Shown here in pieces: positions 13,021-25,407 of a stretch of DNA of 64,000 bases. The position numbers and the translations under genes were made by a program. Numbering within the stretch: the stretch's first letter is position 1; each line of letters begins with the position of its first letter. The notes beneath the pieces are model-generated. The model had not been told where the DNA came from, ran no database searches, and was given only the letters and a program-made list of their open reading frames with translations. Source of the stretch: Ephydatia muelleri (lineage: Eukaryota > Porifera > Demospongiae > Spongillida > Spongillidae); the NCBI GenBank assembly GCA_013339895.1, contig JABACO010000019.1, positions 7,936,470 through 8,000,469 of the forward strand. Reading direction: 5' to 3'.

Positions 13021-14293
13021 CTGGCAGCATGAACTAATTCAAACCCTTAAACCATCTGTCGCAGAGAAATCTGTAAGAAAGCTGTGTGAGATCGTTTCTT
13101 GGCTGTTGTTGCTACCCCGATATGAGCAATACAACATTTCAATTCATCCACTTGAGCAATGCAACAATGACAAAATGAAATGAGGTTTACAATTTACCCT
13201 CCAAAATGACAATTCATTGCCTTGTTCTATAAGCAGACACTTTACTTCAGAGATCATATAACATTTCCATTAGAACTAGTTCAATTGTTGCAGACAAGCA
13301 GGTGATGTGTAAATTTCCAATCAGTTATAAAGAGCATTGTGTAAAAGTTTTTATTAATTTTCGTAGGAATATGTGGCAGCTATGTGATAATCCAAATCTG
13401 ATTGATTGCGTGCGAGCAGCAATACTGTGCCAACTTTAGTACATGTAATGAAATTATGATGCAGTTTTCATATTATAGGAGCTCAATTTTGGAAATAAAT
13501 TAGGCATGTGCAACACAGGGAAGAGAAAGTTGGTACATGAGATAGGTCACCTCCAGCTACAAGCAAAAAGTCTTTTTGTTTATGTTGTGGCAATGTAGCA
13601 AGCTTTGGGAGCTATGCTTATACTCTTAGTGTACAGTATATACATTGTATACTAGCTGGTCAATCCTTTCAAGCCACGTGCTGATCACGATAGTACATAG
13701 TGTCAGTACCATTCAGTACCTCTACGTACCGTACCACTTATGAATTGGAACTATGTCATTATGATAAAATCATGGATCCATGATTTAATCAGTTCAGTGA
13801 ATTCGCGTCTGATAAATTGGCTATATGTACTGTGCAAAAGGAATGGGCTTTAGCCTACACTATAGACCATGATAAAGGAGGGCTCTGTCCTCTATTGCAA
13901 GAAGTGTCTTCATGTATGACTGCTAGCCACCAAAAGTGGCTGTGCTTCTGACACCTAGGAATACAATAATATATGCATTGCAAAATAATGAGATAAAACT
14001 TTTGCTTGTTGCCAAGTTCAGTTCCCAGCATTAGGGTGCACCTTCTCAGTTCTAAATACATTGCAATGATCATAATGGACTTAGAACGTAATGTGTTCAT
14101 TGTGCATATAAGGTAACTGCTAAACAAAGCTGTGATGAATTAAGTGCTTACCTTTCTAGAGCAACTGAACTAGGGGGGTTAAAAAGCATGTTATATATAC
14201 GCACATGTAGTGGTATTAAGTTTCATACATCTGCTTTCAAATGATTGTTTTGATTAACATGGTACTTATCCTTGGAGCTGGTTCTTTTTGCAG
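13021..14293. other. No gene recognised; upstream of the Roco gene
   Basis: AT-rich sequence between the decayed retroelement and the first certain Roco exon. The 5' exon or exons of the Roco gene should lie here or further upstream, but I could not identify them. Confidence 0.45.
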
Positions 14294-17200
14294 AGGACTT
14301 CAGACAGGCCCTTAAGCTGGGAGAGGTTAATGTTTCCTATGGTCGTGTGATGTTCATTGGAGAAGCTGGAGCTGGGAAGAGTACACTGCTGGGGGCTCTG
14401 ATGAACCAACCACTAGCAACTGAAGCACAAAGCACATTCATGGCTGATGCTAAAGAGGTCAAGTGTCAATGGATTGCAACCAAGGATGGTGCCAACTGGT
14501 GTGATGTGACTGAAGAGAATGAAATTGAAGAACTTGCAGTACTTGCCAAGAAAGTGATGAAGATTGATCCTGAAGGAAGTGGGAAACTGTTAACAACTAC
14601 TAATGAAGCGACTGCTGTAAAAATCTTTAATCCAACTGAATCACCATTACCAGAATCTTATCAGTTGTCAAATAATTCATTCGCACAGGATGCTGAGAAA
14701 GTGCTTTCTGAAATCATCACTAAAGCCCAGGCACTAATCGATACTCCATCAGCACATCAGAATGACCAGTATATAAATTTGTGGGACTGTGGAGGACAGA
14801 GGGTCTTCCTAGATGTCCTTCCTGCTTTTCTAACGTCTCGTACGATGTTTTTCCTAGTGTTCGATGCTTCAAAGGACTTGCAGGACAAAGTAACTGTAAT
14901 ATGGAACCAAAAAGGCAAGTCTACACAGCTTGAGACCCTGAATTTAAGTAGAAAGGACCTCTTGGTTCAGTGGATGTCCTGCATTAATGCTACCCTCACA
15001 AAGAGAGCAGAGCAGTTTTATAAAGCGCAACATCCTGAGTGCAATGACGTCATTGATCCTCCATTTCCTCGCATTGTAATTATTGGAACCCATGGCGATG
15101 TACTCGATGTACCAAACAAAGAAGGCATACATTCAAAATTGGAGTCTGAATATGAGGGAAAACCATTCATAGATCAGGTGACTGACACCATAATATTGGA
15201 CAGCACTAAACAAGGAAAAGAGGAGGACCCTGAACTAAAAAAAGTAAAATCAATTGTAACAGAATTTATTTCAGATGCTCTGTGCCTTCCAACACCCATC
15301 GCTTGGGTATTGTTTCGTAAGCTCTTTAGAAAGCTAACAACACAGCGACCAGTAGTGTCCCTGGCCAATGTAGCAATAATTTCTCGAGCATGTTCGATTG
15401 ATGACAGCACTCTGCTCAGTGTTCTTGCATTTTATCATGAGCTTGGGGCATTCCTTCATTATGCTGACATTAGCAGCCTTAGGGATATAGTGATTGCCCA
15501 ACCCAAATGGCTCATTAAACATTTAGGTACAATACTTGCACCAGAGCAATCAGGAAATAGAAGAAAGGGTCGAATGAGTGCATGGAAGTTCTTACATGCA
15601 CAGGGCATCCTTGTTGAAGCGCTATATGACGAGCTTTGGAAGACAGACTTTCCTGATTGCGAAGTGAAGCCACAGGTTTTTGCAGACTTGTTGGACCATT
15701 TCCTCCTTATTGCCGAGATACGCCAAACATCCATTCCAATACCCAGTACACATGGCAAGACATACTTCATGCCATGTGTGCTGCCCATTTGCCCAGATGA
15801 TGCAGTGGTGGCCCTACCTGATGCAGTTCTCACTGCTGCTCCACTGCACCTCACTTTCAGTTCAATGTATGTCCCTCCAGGGTACTTTGTTCGGCTAGCC
15901 ACAGTTCTTTGTAGCACCACTGGCTTTACTATTGATTTCAAACGTGGGGTATATTCTAATTCCATCATATTTCAGTATGGAGAGGACGGGCAGAATGGCA
16001 GGATAGACGACATTCAAATATCTGCCACACACTTCAGCATTTGTGTTGATATCAGCAGGCGGTCCCACTGTGATTATGTGGCTAGCTACAACTTCTCTTC
16101 AACATGTCGTTCCGTTTTCAAAGTGTTGCTTGCAGCAATTCATAAATTGCACCTCTGGTTTCAATCCGTTAAAGTCAAGGCAGAGTTTACATGTGAACAG
16201 TGCAAAGGAAGGCCCATTCACTGTGCACCTATCTCACTTGAAACTGAAAGTGTGACTTCTCTGAGGTGTGAGTTTGGTGCAGTTTGGAAATCTACTGCAG
16301 ATCAACAGTTTTGGTTGAAAATTCCAACTATCCCAGTATGTAATTTTGACTTGTGGGTTGTTTAAATGTAATCTCTACCTATTGTTTGTATGATAGGACA
16401 ATTTGGAAGGTGTCTTATACGAAGATGAGATTAAAGTGCTACTGCAAGAGATCAACGAAGAAGAATTTGTTAAATTATCAAAGGCCCTTGAAATGAAACA
16501 GTCTGCCTCAGAATGTTTTGATGACAAGGTCCTGAACGTGTGCCATTGGTCACGTGAAATGGGCAACCTTGCACGTTCCCATCTAACTTATCACCTAAGA
16601 AGAATCGGCTTGCACAGTCAGGCTCTACGGTAGGCAACTAATGCTATTGGAGTGTAACTGTCATGATTTTTCTCCAGGTGTTGCAGTGACTATTACAGTA
16701 AATATAAACTTACTGAACAACCTGGAAGTATTTCAAATCAAGACCAAGCTCATGTAAGAATGTCTCAATCACATATTTTCTATTCTTGACTGATTTTCCT
16801 GTGCAGGTTAATCCACTGGTCACAGAAAATGATTTGGTCAAATGCTCAGGCTATATTGCTGATGATGCTGATCTCTCTACTCTTGCTGTACGTCTTGGCA
16901 TTCCCCTTGACTCCACAACTGATCCTCAAAGATACGCCCTGGGTTTGCTTATGCAGTGGAGGAAGCAGTTCAAATCACATGCTTACAAAGAGACCTTAAT
17001 AAATATCCTCTCACAGTGTGGGAAAGAATTTGAAAAGGCTTCAAGGGTGTAAGTGTTCAGTGTCTATTTGAAGTGAATGTTCATGACAGTGTTAGCATTT
17101 TGGGGTATCAGCAGAATAACATGGCCATCTGTATGCATGGTTACTGGTAGCAGGTACTACCTGTATGGCAACTGGTAGCACTAGTCCACTGTAACATAGC

Positions 17201-18544
17201 AATGTATAGGTATGGCTGTACTGGTAGCATTTTTGCACAATGGATGACATCTAGCTTCAATATGGTAAATGAAATTGCAGTAGTTTATTATGACAAGTTA
17301 GGAATCTCATGTTCTTTGACCTCACTATCATCGCTATTATCTTCGACATAGACTGCTTGTGAAGGTTCAAATGAGTACTATCGTACCGCCATCATTAATA
17401 TGACTACATTAATACTGTCTTTTAGTTAATTATTGGATCCAAGTGTCGTAAAACTTTGTACACTTATATCTTTTTAGGTAAACAAATTTAAGGCATACAA
17501 ATTGGAATATAGTCTTACCACATTGAGTATATCCATTTACGAAAATGAAAAACTCTCTTTAATGAGAACGTGACTTTAATAGGGAAAATGAATGTTCTAA
17601 AAAATGCTTTTGATATTTGTGCCAATATTATGGCAGATTCTTGTTAATTACCATGGTCCGTAGTCAATCATTGGCCACACTAAGGAATGCAAAATCCCAT
17701 CTCCTCCCATCCTTTTGGCTTTCTGTGACACAGATTTATATAACCTGTGCAGTATAAATGCTAGCTGTACTGTACGTTGTATATTATTTCCACCAGAATC
17801 ACATTCAAAATGAAAATGCTTGTATGTATGGTTTGTGATGGTTCAAGATTTTTTGCATGTATTTGCCCAATTTAATCATCCTCAATTCCCCAATACCACA
17901 ACTGTACTGTAAACGTGAGAATTTTATTGTACTAGTAATACAGCCATGTTAAAATAGTATATGGAATGTTCTACGAGATAACCTAACGATGTAAAGGTTT
18001 TGACCAGATGGGGTATCGGACCTCGTAACGTCGACACTATGATTGTGCAAGGCACCAGACTACATTTACACATAGACAAATGGTGTAGGACGATGTTTTG
18101 AAAATAGGCAGTCGATAGTGTAAACAGTTGATAAGTTATAGCAATTGGAGTTGTATGTTATAAACATAAATCCACAAGGGTCATTATCTCGTACATGTTC
18201 CATATACTCACTCTAGTACAATTGATAGCATTGTATGCATCTCCCATGGCAGGCTCAATGGAGATGGTGCAGAAATCCCTGTCCTGAAGACCTTGATGAG
18301 CAGTGTGGGGGACAAATGTGCTCCAGACTGGTACAGGCTTGGTCTCGAGTTGGACGTTCCAGTTAGTGATCTTGATATCATTCAAAGTGACTGTCTTGGC
18401 AGATGTCATGATGGGATGCTAACGATGATGGGCATATGGTTGAAAAGATGTGTCAACCCAACATGGAAACAGATTATGATAGCCCTGCAAAGGATGAAAA
18501 ATAATTTGCTAGCTAAGTGTGTTGAAAAAGAACATTTACAGTAG
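14294..18544 (+). CDS. Roco-family GTPase (Roc-COR) with C-terminal death-fold domains, 5' incomplete
   Basis: Five exons join in frame: 14294-16335, 16397-16629, 16678-16753, 16807-17048 and 18253-18544. They give 960 residues ending at a TGA/TAG-type stop at 18542-18544. The long first exon has an acceptor (TTTTTGCAG) at its start, so the true start codon is upstream and unseen. The Roc GTPase has a P-loop GEAGAGKS (from 14359), a G3 motif DCGGQ (from 14785) and a G4-like THGD (near 15090). A COR-like region follows (about 15200-16300). Exons 2-3 encode a helical death-fold-like segment. Exon 4 encodes a death domain (around DLSTLAVRLGIPL). Exon 5 encodes a second one (around PDWYRLGLELDVPVSDLD). 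Roco GTPases are GDP/GTP switches regulated by dimerisation, and death domains recruit signalling adaptors, so an innate-immune or cell-death role is inferred. No kinase domain or LRRs are visible. Confidence 0.85.
17049..18252. other. Large last intron of the Roco gene
   Basis: About 1.2 kb between the two death-domain exons, with GTAAGT donor and GGCAG acceptor. It is AT-rich and I saw no gene or named element in it. The other introns of this gene are only 48-61 bp. Confidence 0.6.
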
Positions 18545-19363
18545 AGAGAAATGGATTTTGTACTTTTCTACTTACGTGATAGTAAACTGGTGTGTATTTT
18601 TGGCAAAAATAATGTGTCAAGAGTTTTGTTGTGTATATAATTGCAGTTGGCACAATGATGACATCAGTGTCACTAAGATAACCATACATCTCTTTTCATA
18701 CTGTAAAAATGAACTGCACTCCAAATTCAGGAGTGAATGGTGCCCTTGATATTTCAAGAGTGCACATCACTCCAGATATTGTACTGTAGCTAAACAGAGA
18801 TGTTTGCTTTTTAAAAACATCTGCATACATAAAAACATTCATTTCCAAAACCAATGCCACTCACCTTACCTACGCACCATCCAACACATTTAGTTTGAAC
18901 ATGATGTACATGGGATGTATAATCAACATGAAGCATAATACGCCTGCACATGTGTATAGACATTCCATTCTAAAAGCTTCACTTTGCAGCATAGGGAGTG
19001 GCACTCTGGATTGATCCTCACTCTGCACATGATGACTGTCACTCCTGTGCTAGTGGAGGGAAGAGGGTAAAAGGCATATGAAATATGCCGCTAGGCACAG
19101 CTCTACATGAACACTGTAAAAAAGGGGTGAACTGCACTCCAAGCTTGCTTCACTCCAGTGCAGGAGTGAACTGCACTTATATCACACATGTCCACTGCTA
19201 GAGAAATCCAAGCTTGCATAGTCCAAGCATGGATACTAGTATCCATGATGTAACAGACCGCGTTCTGGATATTACGTCATACTATAATGTGTAGTCCTAG
19301 ATTTGGGCCTGGGCACGAAAAGCCATACGTAACCACGTGGAATAGCACTAGCTACCCGCGGGG
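18545..19363. other. Intergenic region with short GAGTGAACTGCACT repeats; CEBPZ 5' flank
   Basis: Between about 18710 and 19180 the motif CAGGAGTGAACTGCACTCC and variants occur several times in both orientations, suggesting a small decayed inverted-repeat element. The last 150 bases contain a CRE-like TACGTCAT near 19271-19278, shortly before the CEBPZ start. Confidence 0.4.
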
Positions 19364-22300
19364 ATGATGACTCAGGAGAAGCTTACTTTGGACGTGATCC
19401 AGGCCCTTGGTGGCTCCGAGGTGAGCTACGAGCGGTACACGTGAACGTTTCTGAGGCTGTATGTGTCCTACAACTTTAGGACGACTTGGCACTCTTGGAT
19501 GCCGTGGACGAGAGCAGTGCGAGCGAGCTGGAGTTTGAACCCACCGGCCACAGCAAGAGCGTGTCACGTGATGAGGTGAGAGCGCCTGATATTGAAAAGA
19601 TGTTATGCATCAATGGGTCTGGTAGCGATGCAAGAAGTGGGGACGCTTTTGTGGCCCTGTAGCTAGTGAGGGTTGGATTGGGAGGGTTTCGTCACGCGTT
19701 GGAGGTCGTGTTGGGGAGGCTGTGAATTGTGGATTTGAGTCCATTAAAGGTACCTATTTGTACAGGTCGAGGCGTTTGTGAGGGGCCTCAAGATGGAGGA
19801 GCATGGCTTGGTGGGTATGAAGGAGGGGACAGGTGGAAAGTCAGCTAAGGAGGCCAGAAGTGCTGTAGGGAAGAGCTCAGCAAAAGAGAGATCTGTGGAG
19901 GGTGTGGAGAAGAGGAAGGAGGAGGGAGGGAAAGGAGGAGGTGGCGTGAAGACAGTAAAGGAGAAAGAGAAAAAGAAAGAAAAGCGCAAAACAAGCACTG
20001 TTTCCACGGGGGAGGAGGCGGAGGGAGATATCCGTGATGAACATCCTGATACAGATGGCGGAGAAGCAGCCCCGCCTACTGGCAAAGACACAATCAAACA
20101 GAAGGACAGGAAGACCAAAACCAAGAAGGTGAAAGAAGCAAAGGAGAAGGTGGAGGGGAAGAGGACTGCCAAGGACACACCCAGTAGAGAGTACATTGGT
20201 GAACAGCTCCTTCTCATTGAGGCCGAGCCACACAAGAAGCTGCTGATGGACCTGAACATTGCAGATCCATGGACAGTTCAGGTGATAGCTGCCTGTTTAA
20301 CCCATTTGTTTTGACGATATATGAATGGGTGTGGTCATTTCCAGGCTGCCTCCAGTGAGCCAATGTTCCCTTTGAGTGCTGTAGTGATCAACCATCTTGG
20401 CAAGGTGGGAGGAGAGTTGATGGAAGCTGAAGTACGCATCTATGAGCAAGGTATTTGCCACACTGTAGCAACTGCTTGGTCTTTGGTGTTGCCCTCTTCC
20501 CCATCCTTCCTCTCCTCCTCCCCATCGCTCTTCTCCCTGTCTTCACCTCCTCCCCACACTTTTGTATCACCTCCAGTGAGGGAGAAGGAGAAAGGGAGGT
20601 CTGATGTCCAGTGGTTGAGGACTGTGCTATCTTCTGGGACACTCAGTGATAAAATGGCTGCACTTACGTTGGTCATACAGGTGAGATCACACTTAGAACT
20701 AGAAAACACAACATTTACGAGCATTGTTTGGTATGCATGATAAAGCTAATTAGGAATTCTCATTAAGGCAGAGTTGAAATTTATAATCCACAAATACAGC
20801 ATTCTGTTTCTTGTCCAGTTTTGGAGGTGAAAAACGTTCAAATACAATGATTGGTTGGGGTCACACCACACTGTTTTACATACATATGTCTGTAAGAGCA
20901 CTTCGGATGTATTAATCAGTGCTGTTATGTGCAGTCCAACTTCCCATGTCACCTCTGACATCATTCCCATCCTCTTATTCTTCTCCATCCCATTCTCGTC
21001 TCCTCTCTCCTCCCTCTCCTCTCTCATCCTACTCCTCTCTCCTCCTCTCCTCTCTCCTCTCTCCTCTCTCCTCTCTCCTCCTCTCCTCTCTCCCCCTCCC
21101 TCTCTCCTCCTCCCTCTCCTCTCTCCTCCCTCTCCCTCTCCTCCTCTCCTCTCTCCTCTCCCTCTCCTCTCTCCTCTCTCCTCTCTCTCTCCTCCCTCTC
21201 CTCTCTCCTCCTCTCCTCTCTCCTCCCTCTCCTCTCTCCTCCCTCTCCTCTCTCCTCCCCTCCTCTCTCCTCCCTCTCCTCTCTCCTCCCTCTCCTCTCT
21301 CCTCCCTCTCCTCTCTCCTCCTCTCCTCTCTCCTCCCTCTCCTCTCTCCTCCCTCCTCTCTCCTCCCTCTCCTCTCTCCTCCCTCTCCTCTCCCTCCCTC
21401 TCCTCTCTCCTCCCTCCTCCTCCCTCTCCTCTCTCCTCCCTCTCCTCTCTCCTCCCTCTCCTCTCTCCTCCCTCTCCTCTCTCCTCCCTCTCCTCTCTCC
21501 TCCCTCTCCTCTCTCCTCCCCCTCCTCCTCTCCCTCCTCCCTCTCCTCTCTCCTCCCTCTCCTCGACCCCCCTCGTCCGTCTCTCTCCTCCTCTCTCCTC
21601 TCTTCCCTCTCTCCTCCCTCCTCTCGTCCTCTCTCCTCGTCCTCCCCTCGTCCTGTCCTCCCTCTCTCCTCTCCTCCCTCCTCCCTCCTCCCCCTCTTCC
21701 CTCTCCTTCGTCTCTCCTCTGGTCCTCCCTCTCGTCTCCTCTCCTCTCTCTCCTCCTCCCCTCTCCTCTCTCCTCTCCCTCTCTCTCCCTCTCTCTCCGT
21801 CCCTGCTCCTCTCTTTTTCCCTCTCTCTCCTCTCTCCTCCCTCTCCTCACCTGTCCTCTCTCCTCTCTCTCCTCTCCCTCTCCTCCCTCTTCTCTCCCCC
21901 TCTCCTCTCTCCCTCCCTCTCCTCTCCTCCTCCCTGTCCTCCCACCCTTCTTCTGCCCTCTATTCACCATCACTATGTACTCTCCACCCTTATGTCCCTC
22001 GGAAATGCTCTGGTTGCTAGGAGTCACCCGTACACACACTGTCCTACTTGGACAGTCTTGTATCCATGGCCAACAAGAAGGGAAAGAGAGAGTGTGTCAT
22101 GGCTGTAGGTGAGCCCTTGTCACTATGGTGACGGGAGTGGGGGCACACCCCATGAGGTATTGGGGTAGGGTCATCTGATCAGACATGAGCTCTGCTCAAC
22201 ATCAACACAGGGAAACGTTTCTGGTGCCCAGTGTTTGCGCATCCCAGGATTGACATATGTATTCGGGGTGTGGTTGGTAACATGTGATTGGTTTATTTCC

Positions 22301-22613
22301 AGTATGCATGAAGGCAAGGCAAGGTGAATGCTCCATGAATCACAACTTGATTATTTAACCCTTTGCACACTATGGCATGACCAGGAAACATTGTGCCATA
22401 GCATTGCTAAGGTGTGGTCTAGCAAGTTAGGAACTCTGTTAAGGGAATTGGTGACCCAATTGCGAAAGTGAGGTGCAAGTGAAGTAGTGGAGATGTATTG
22501 TGGTCTTTTCATTTCAGACAGTTTGAAGGAGTTGTGGTTGTCTTGTCTGCTTCCAAACGACAGGAAGTTAAAAGCATTAAAACAGGTAGTGATAAATGCA
22601 TACTCTGTGTGTA

Positions 22614-22695
<82 letters not shown>

Positions 22696-25376
22696 CATGT
22701 GTGAATATGTTTATTACACAATTTGTGTTTCTATAGCAACCATTGAACCTTCTGGTTAGTACAGAGCATCCACTTCGCACCAGAGTAAAATGGCTGCTCC
22801 TCTGGTATTTTGAGGACCAGCTCAAGGCAAAGTATGCCCAATACATCTCCATATTGGATGTGAGTGTGTGCCAGGACCCTTCTATCTCTTATCCTCATAC
22901 CGTGTTTATCACCTATCTCACCACCTCCATTTACGTATTGCATTTTCATACACTTCCATGTGTTTCACAAGCCTTAACCCTCTGTTACCACTACTACACA
23001 CTCATCATCTTAACCCTTAGCTGCCATGCTTCTACACACTCGTCATCTTAACCCTCTGCTGCCATGCTTATACACACTCATCATCTTAACCCTCTGCTGC
23101 CATGCTTCTACACACTCATCACCTTAACCCTCTGCTGCCACTGCTACACATAGGTACCCTGTGTTTTCATTCCATAACTGCTTCTTCTTACTTCTATGCC
23201 CCGAGTCCCATTCCGATTCCTCATATCTCCATACCCAGCACCTGTCACACGACACAGTGGCCAACATACGAGAGAAGGTGCTAGGCCATATCTTTGACCT
23301 CCTCTACCAGAAGCCAGAGCAGGAGCAGTCCCTCCTCCAACTGTTGGTCAACAAACTTGGTGACCCTGTCAGAAAGGTGGCCTCCAAGTGCATCTTCTTC
23401 CTCCTCAAGCTGTGTACGTTGGTGCAGGGAGGTCCTGGGAGTGGTTTAGGTTTGAGTTAGGGACAGCACAGACCAGGGTAGCATTAATTAGAAGCGTCTA
23501 ACGTGTGGGCAGGACTTTGCTCAGAGCAAACACACACACACACACACACACAAAGCTTCTACTTCATGTCAGAAGTATGCTTCTGATATGTAGTGTTTCA
23601 TGTCAGATGAGAAGTGTGATTCTGATAGGAATTACTTCCCATCCCCAGTAAGGCTATGATTCTCACCCCGCTGTGTGTTGCTTGCAAAGCAATTTGTTTC
23701 CATAATGGTTGCACAAAGAAATGTTTTATTGTTTCTGGAATAGATCACAAATCTTTCTGTGAAAATGAAGACATAGAATAGCATGTACATAGTATTATCT
23801 GGATCATTACTTTACAAGATGTCCCTCAATGAAGGAAAATTCACCACAAGTAGATATATTAGTCACAAATAACGACTTCAAATTCTGACATTAATTTTTA
23901 ATATGGTTAATTAAAATGAAATGTAAATATGCAAAACTGCTTATAACGAAGGGCTGAAAATCAAATGTTTGACCATTAATAACTGGTGAATTAGTTATTT
24001 ATTTTTAGGTTACAGTTTTAGCCAAGTAACTCGTGTTATTAATTTTTTTTTAACTTGAATATGGTGAGCACTTAATCTTGAGTGGGACACCTCTTATGTA
24101 GAGAGCATTGACTCCTTAATAAAGCACACCCATTGCTGTTCATTGCTTCCTCTAGTGAACCACCATATCAACATGAAGGTGATCGTTGCCAAGGAGATTG
24201 AGATTCTCATCCACAGACCCAACATCAACCCCAAGGCACAGTATGTTATTCCATGATGACACTGACCCTCCATGTGGGTGTGGCAGGGGTAGTCTTGTCC
24301 CCAGACCTGTGTACATGTACGTAAGCAATTATCACATCATTTATCATGCTACATACGGTGGGTCCAGGAAATAAGTCACACGAACTTGTTCCATTGCTTC
24401 TAAATATTGAATCACCAATCAGAGTGCTGCTTCATCGTGACATCACGTGATGTCACGGTGTCGTTATAATGAGCCCAACCTCATCCCCATCACTACTTCA
24501 CCTTCACACCTCATCCCCATCACTACTTCACCTTCACGTCTCATCCCCATCACTACTTCACCTTCACACCTCATCCCCATCACTACTTCACCTTCACACC
24601 TCATCCCCATCACTACTTCACCTTCACACCTCATCCCCATCACTACTTCACCTTCACACCTCATCCCCATCACTACTTCACCTTCTAACCTGTTTTTACC
24701 AGGGAGGTAAACCTTTAGTGGTGAAAAATCAGGTGGAAAATTCATTAAAAAATAGGTGAAACATCGTTGAACTGCCATTGCTAACACACACAGTGTCATG
24801 CCCAGCTGTCTCCATCAGTTGCTACAGGAGAATGCTCCAGGGGAGTGGCATCATGATGAAGCAGCTTCTGATTGGTGCTTCAATATTTAGAAGCAACGGA
24901 ACAAGTTTGTGCGACTTGTTTCCCAGACCCACTGTACGTAGCATTGTACATTATGTGATAATTGCTTGCGTATGCAGGTCTGGGGACGAGACTAGGACAG
25001 GGTCTGGGGCCAGGGAAACAGGTCACACACATTGACCACCATCTGCTCTGTTTTCAGATACTATGGTGTTTGTTGTCTCAACCAGTTTGTGATCAACCAA
25101 GAAGACCAGGCCTTGGCAGGGAAGTTAGTGGATATATACCTGACCTTCTTCAAGGTGAGGGTGTGAGAGGGAGGGAGGAGTCTTGTGTATGAAGTACCCT
25201 CATGAAGGTGCTCACCTACATACCCACCTGTGCCATTGCCATGCACAGTACACATTCAAGGTCACATGTGTAGCATATTCTGGCCCAATAGGTGTACGTG
25301 AAGCAACGACAGTTGGATGCCAAAGTCTTGGCCGCCATTTTGACTGGCATCAACAGGGCATTCCCGTTTGTCAAGG

Positions 25377-25407
<31 letters not shown>

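Noticed and set aside
15459-15968. 169-codon minus-strand ORF opposite the Roco exon
   Set aside because: Shadow of the well-supported plus-strand GTPase exon.
20855-22112. Long Ser/Leu/Pro ORFs (417 and 397 codons) and a 336-codon Arg/Glu/Gly ORF on the other strand
   Set aside because: They are translations of the polypyrimidine tract in CEBPZ intron 5. Several frames are open at once and composition is purely repeat-driven.
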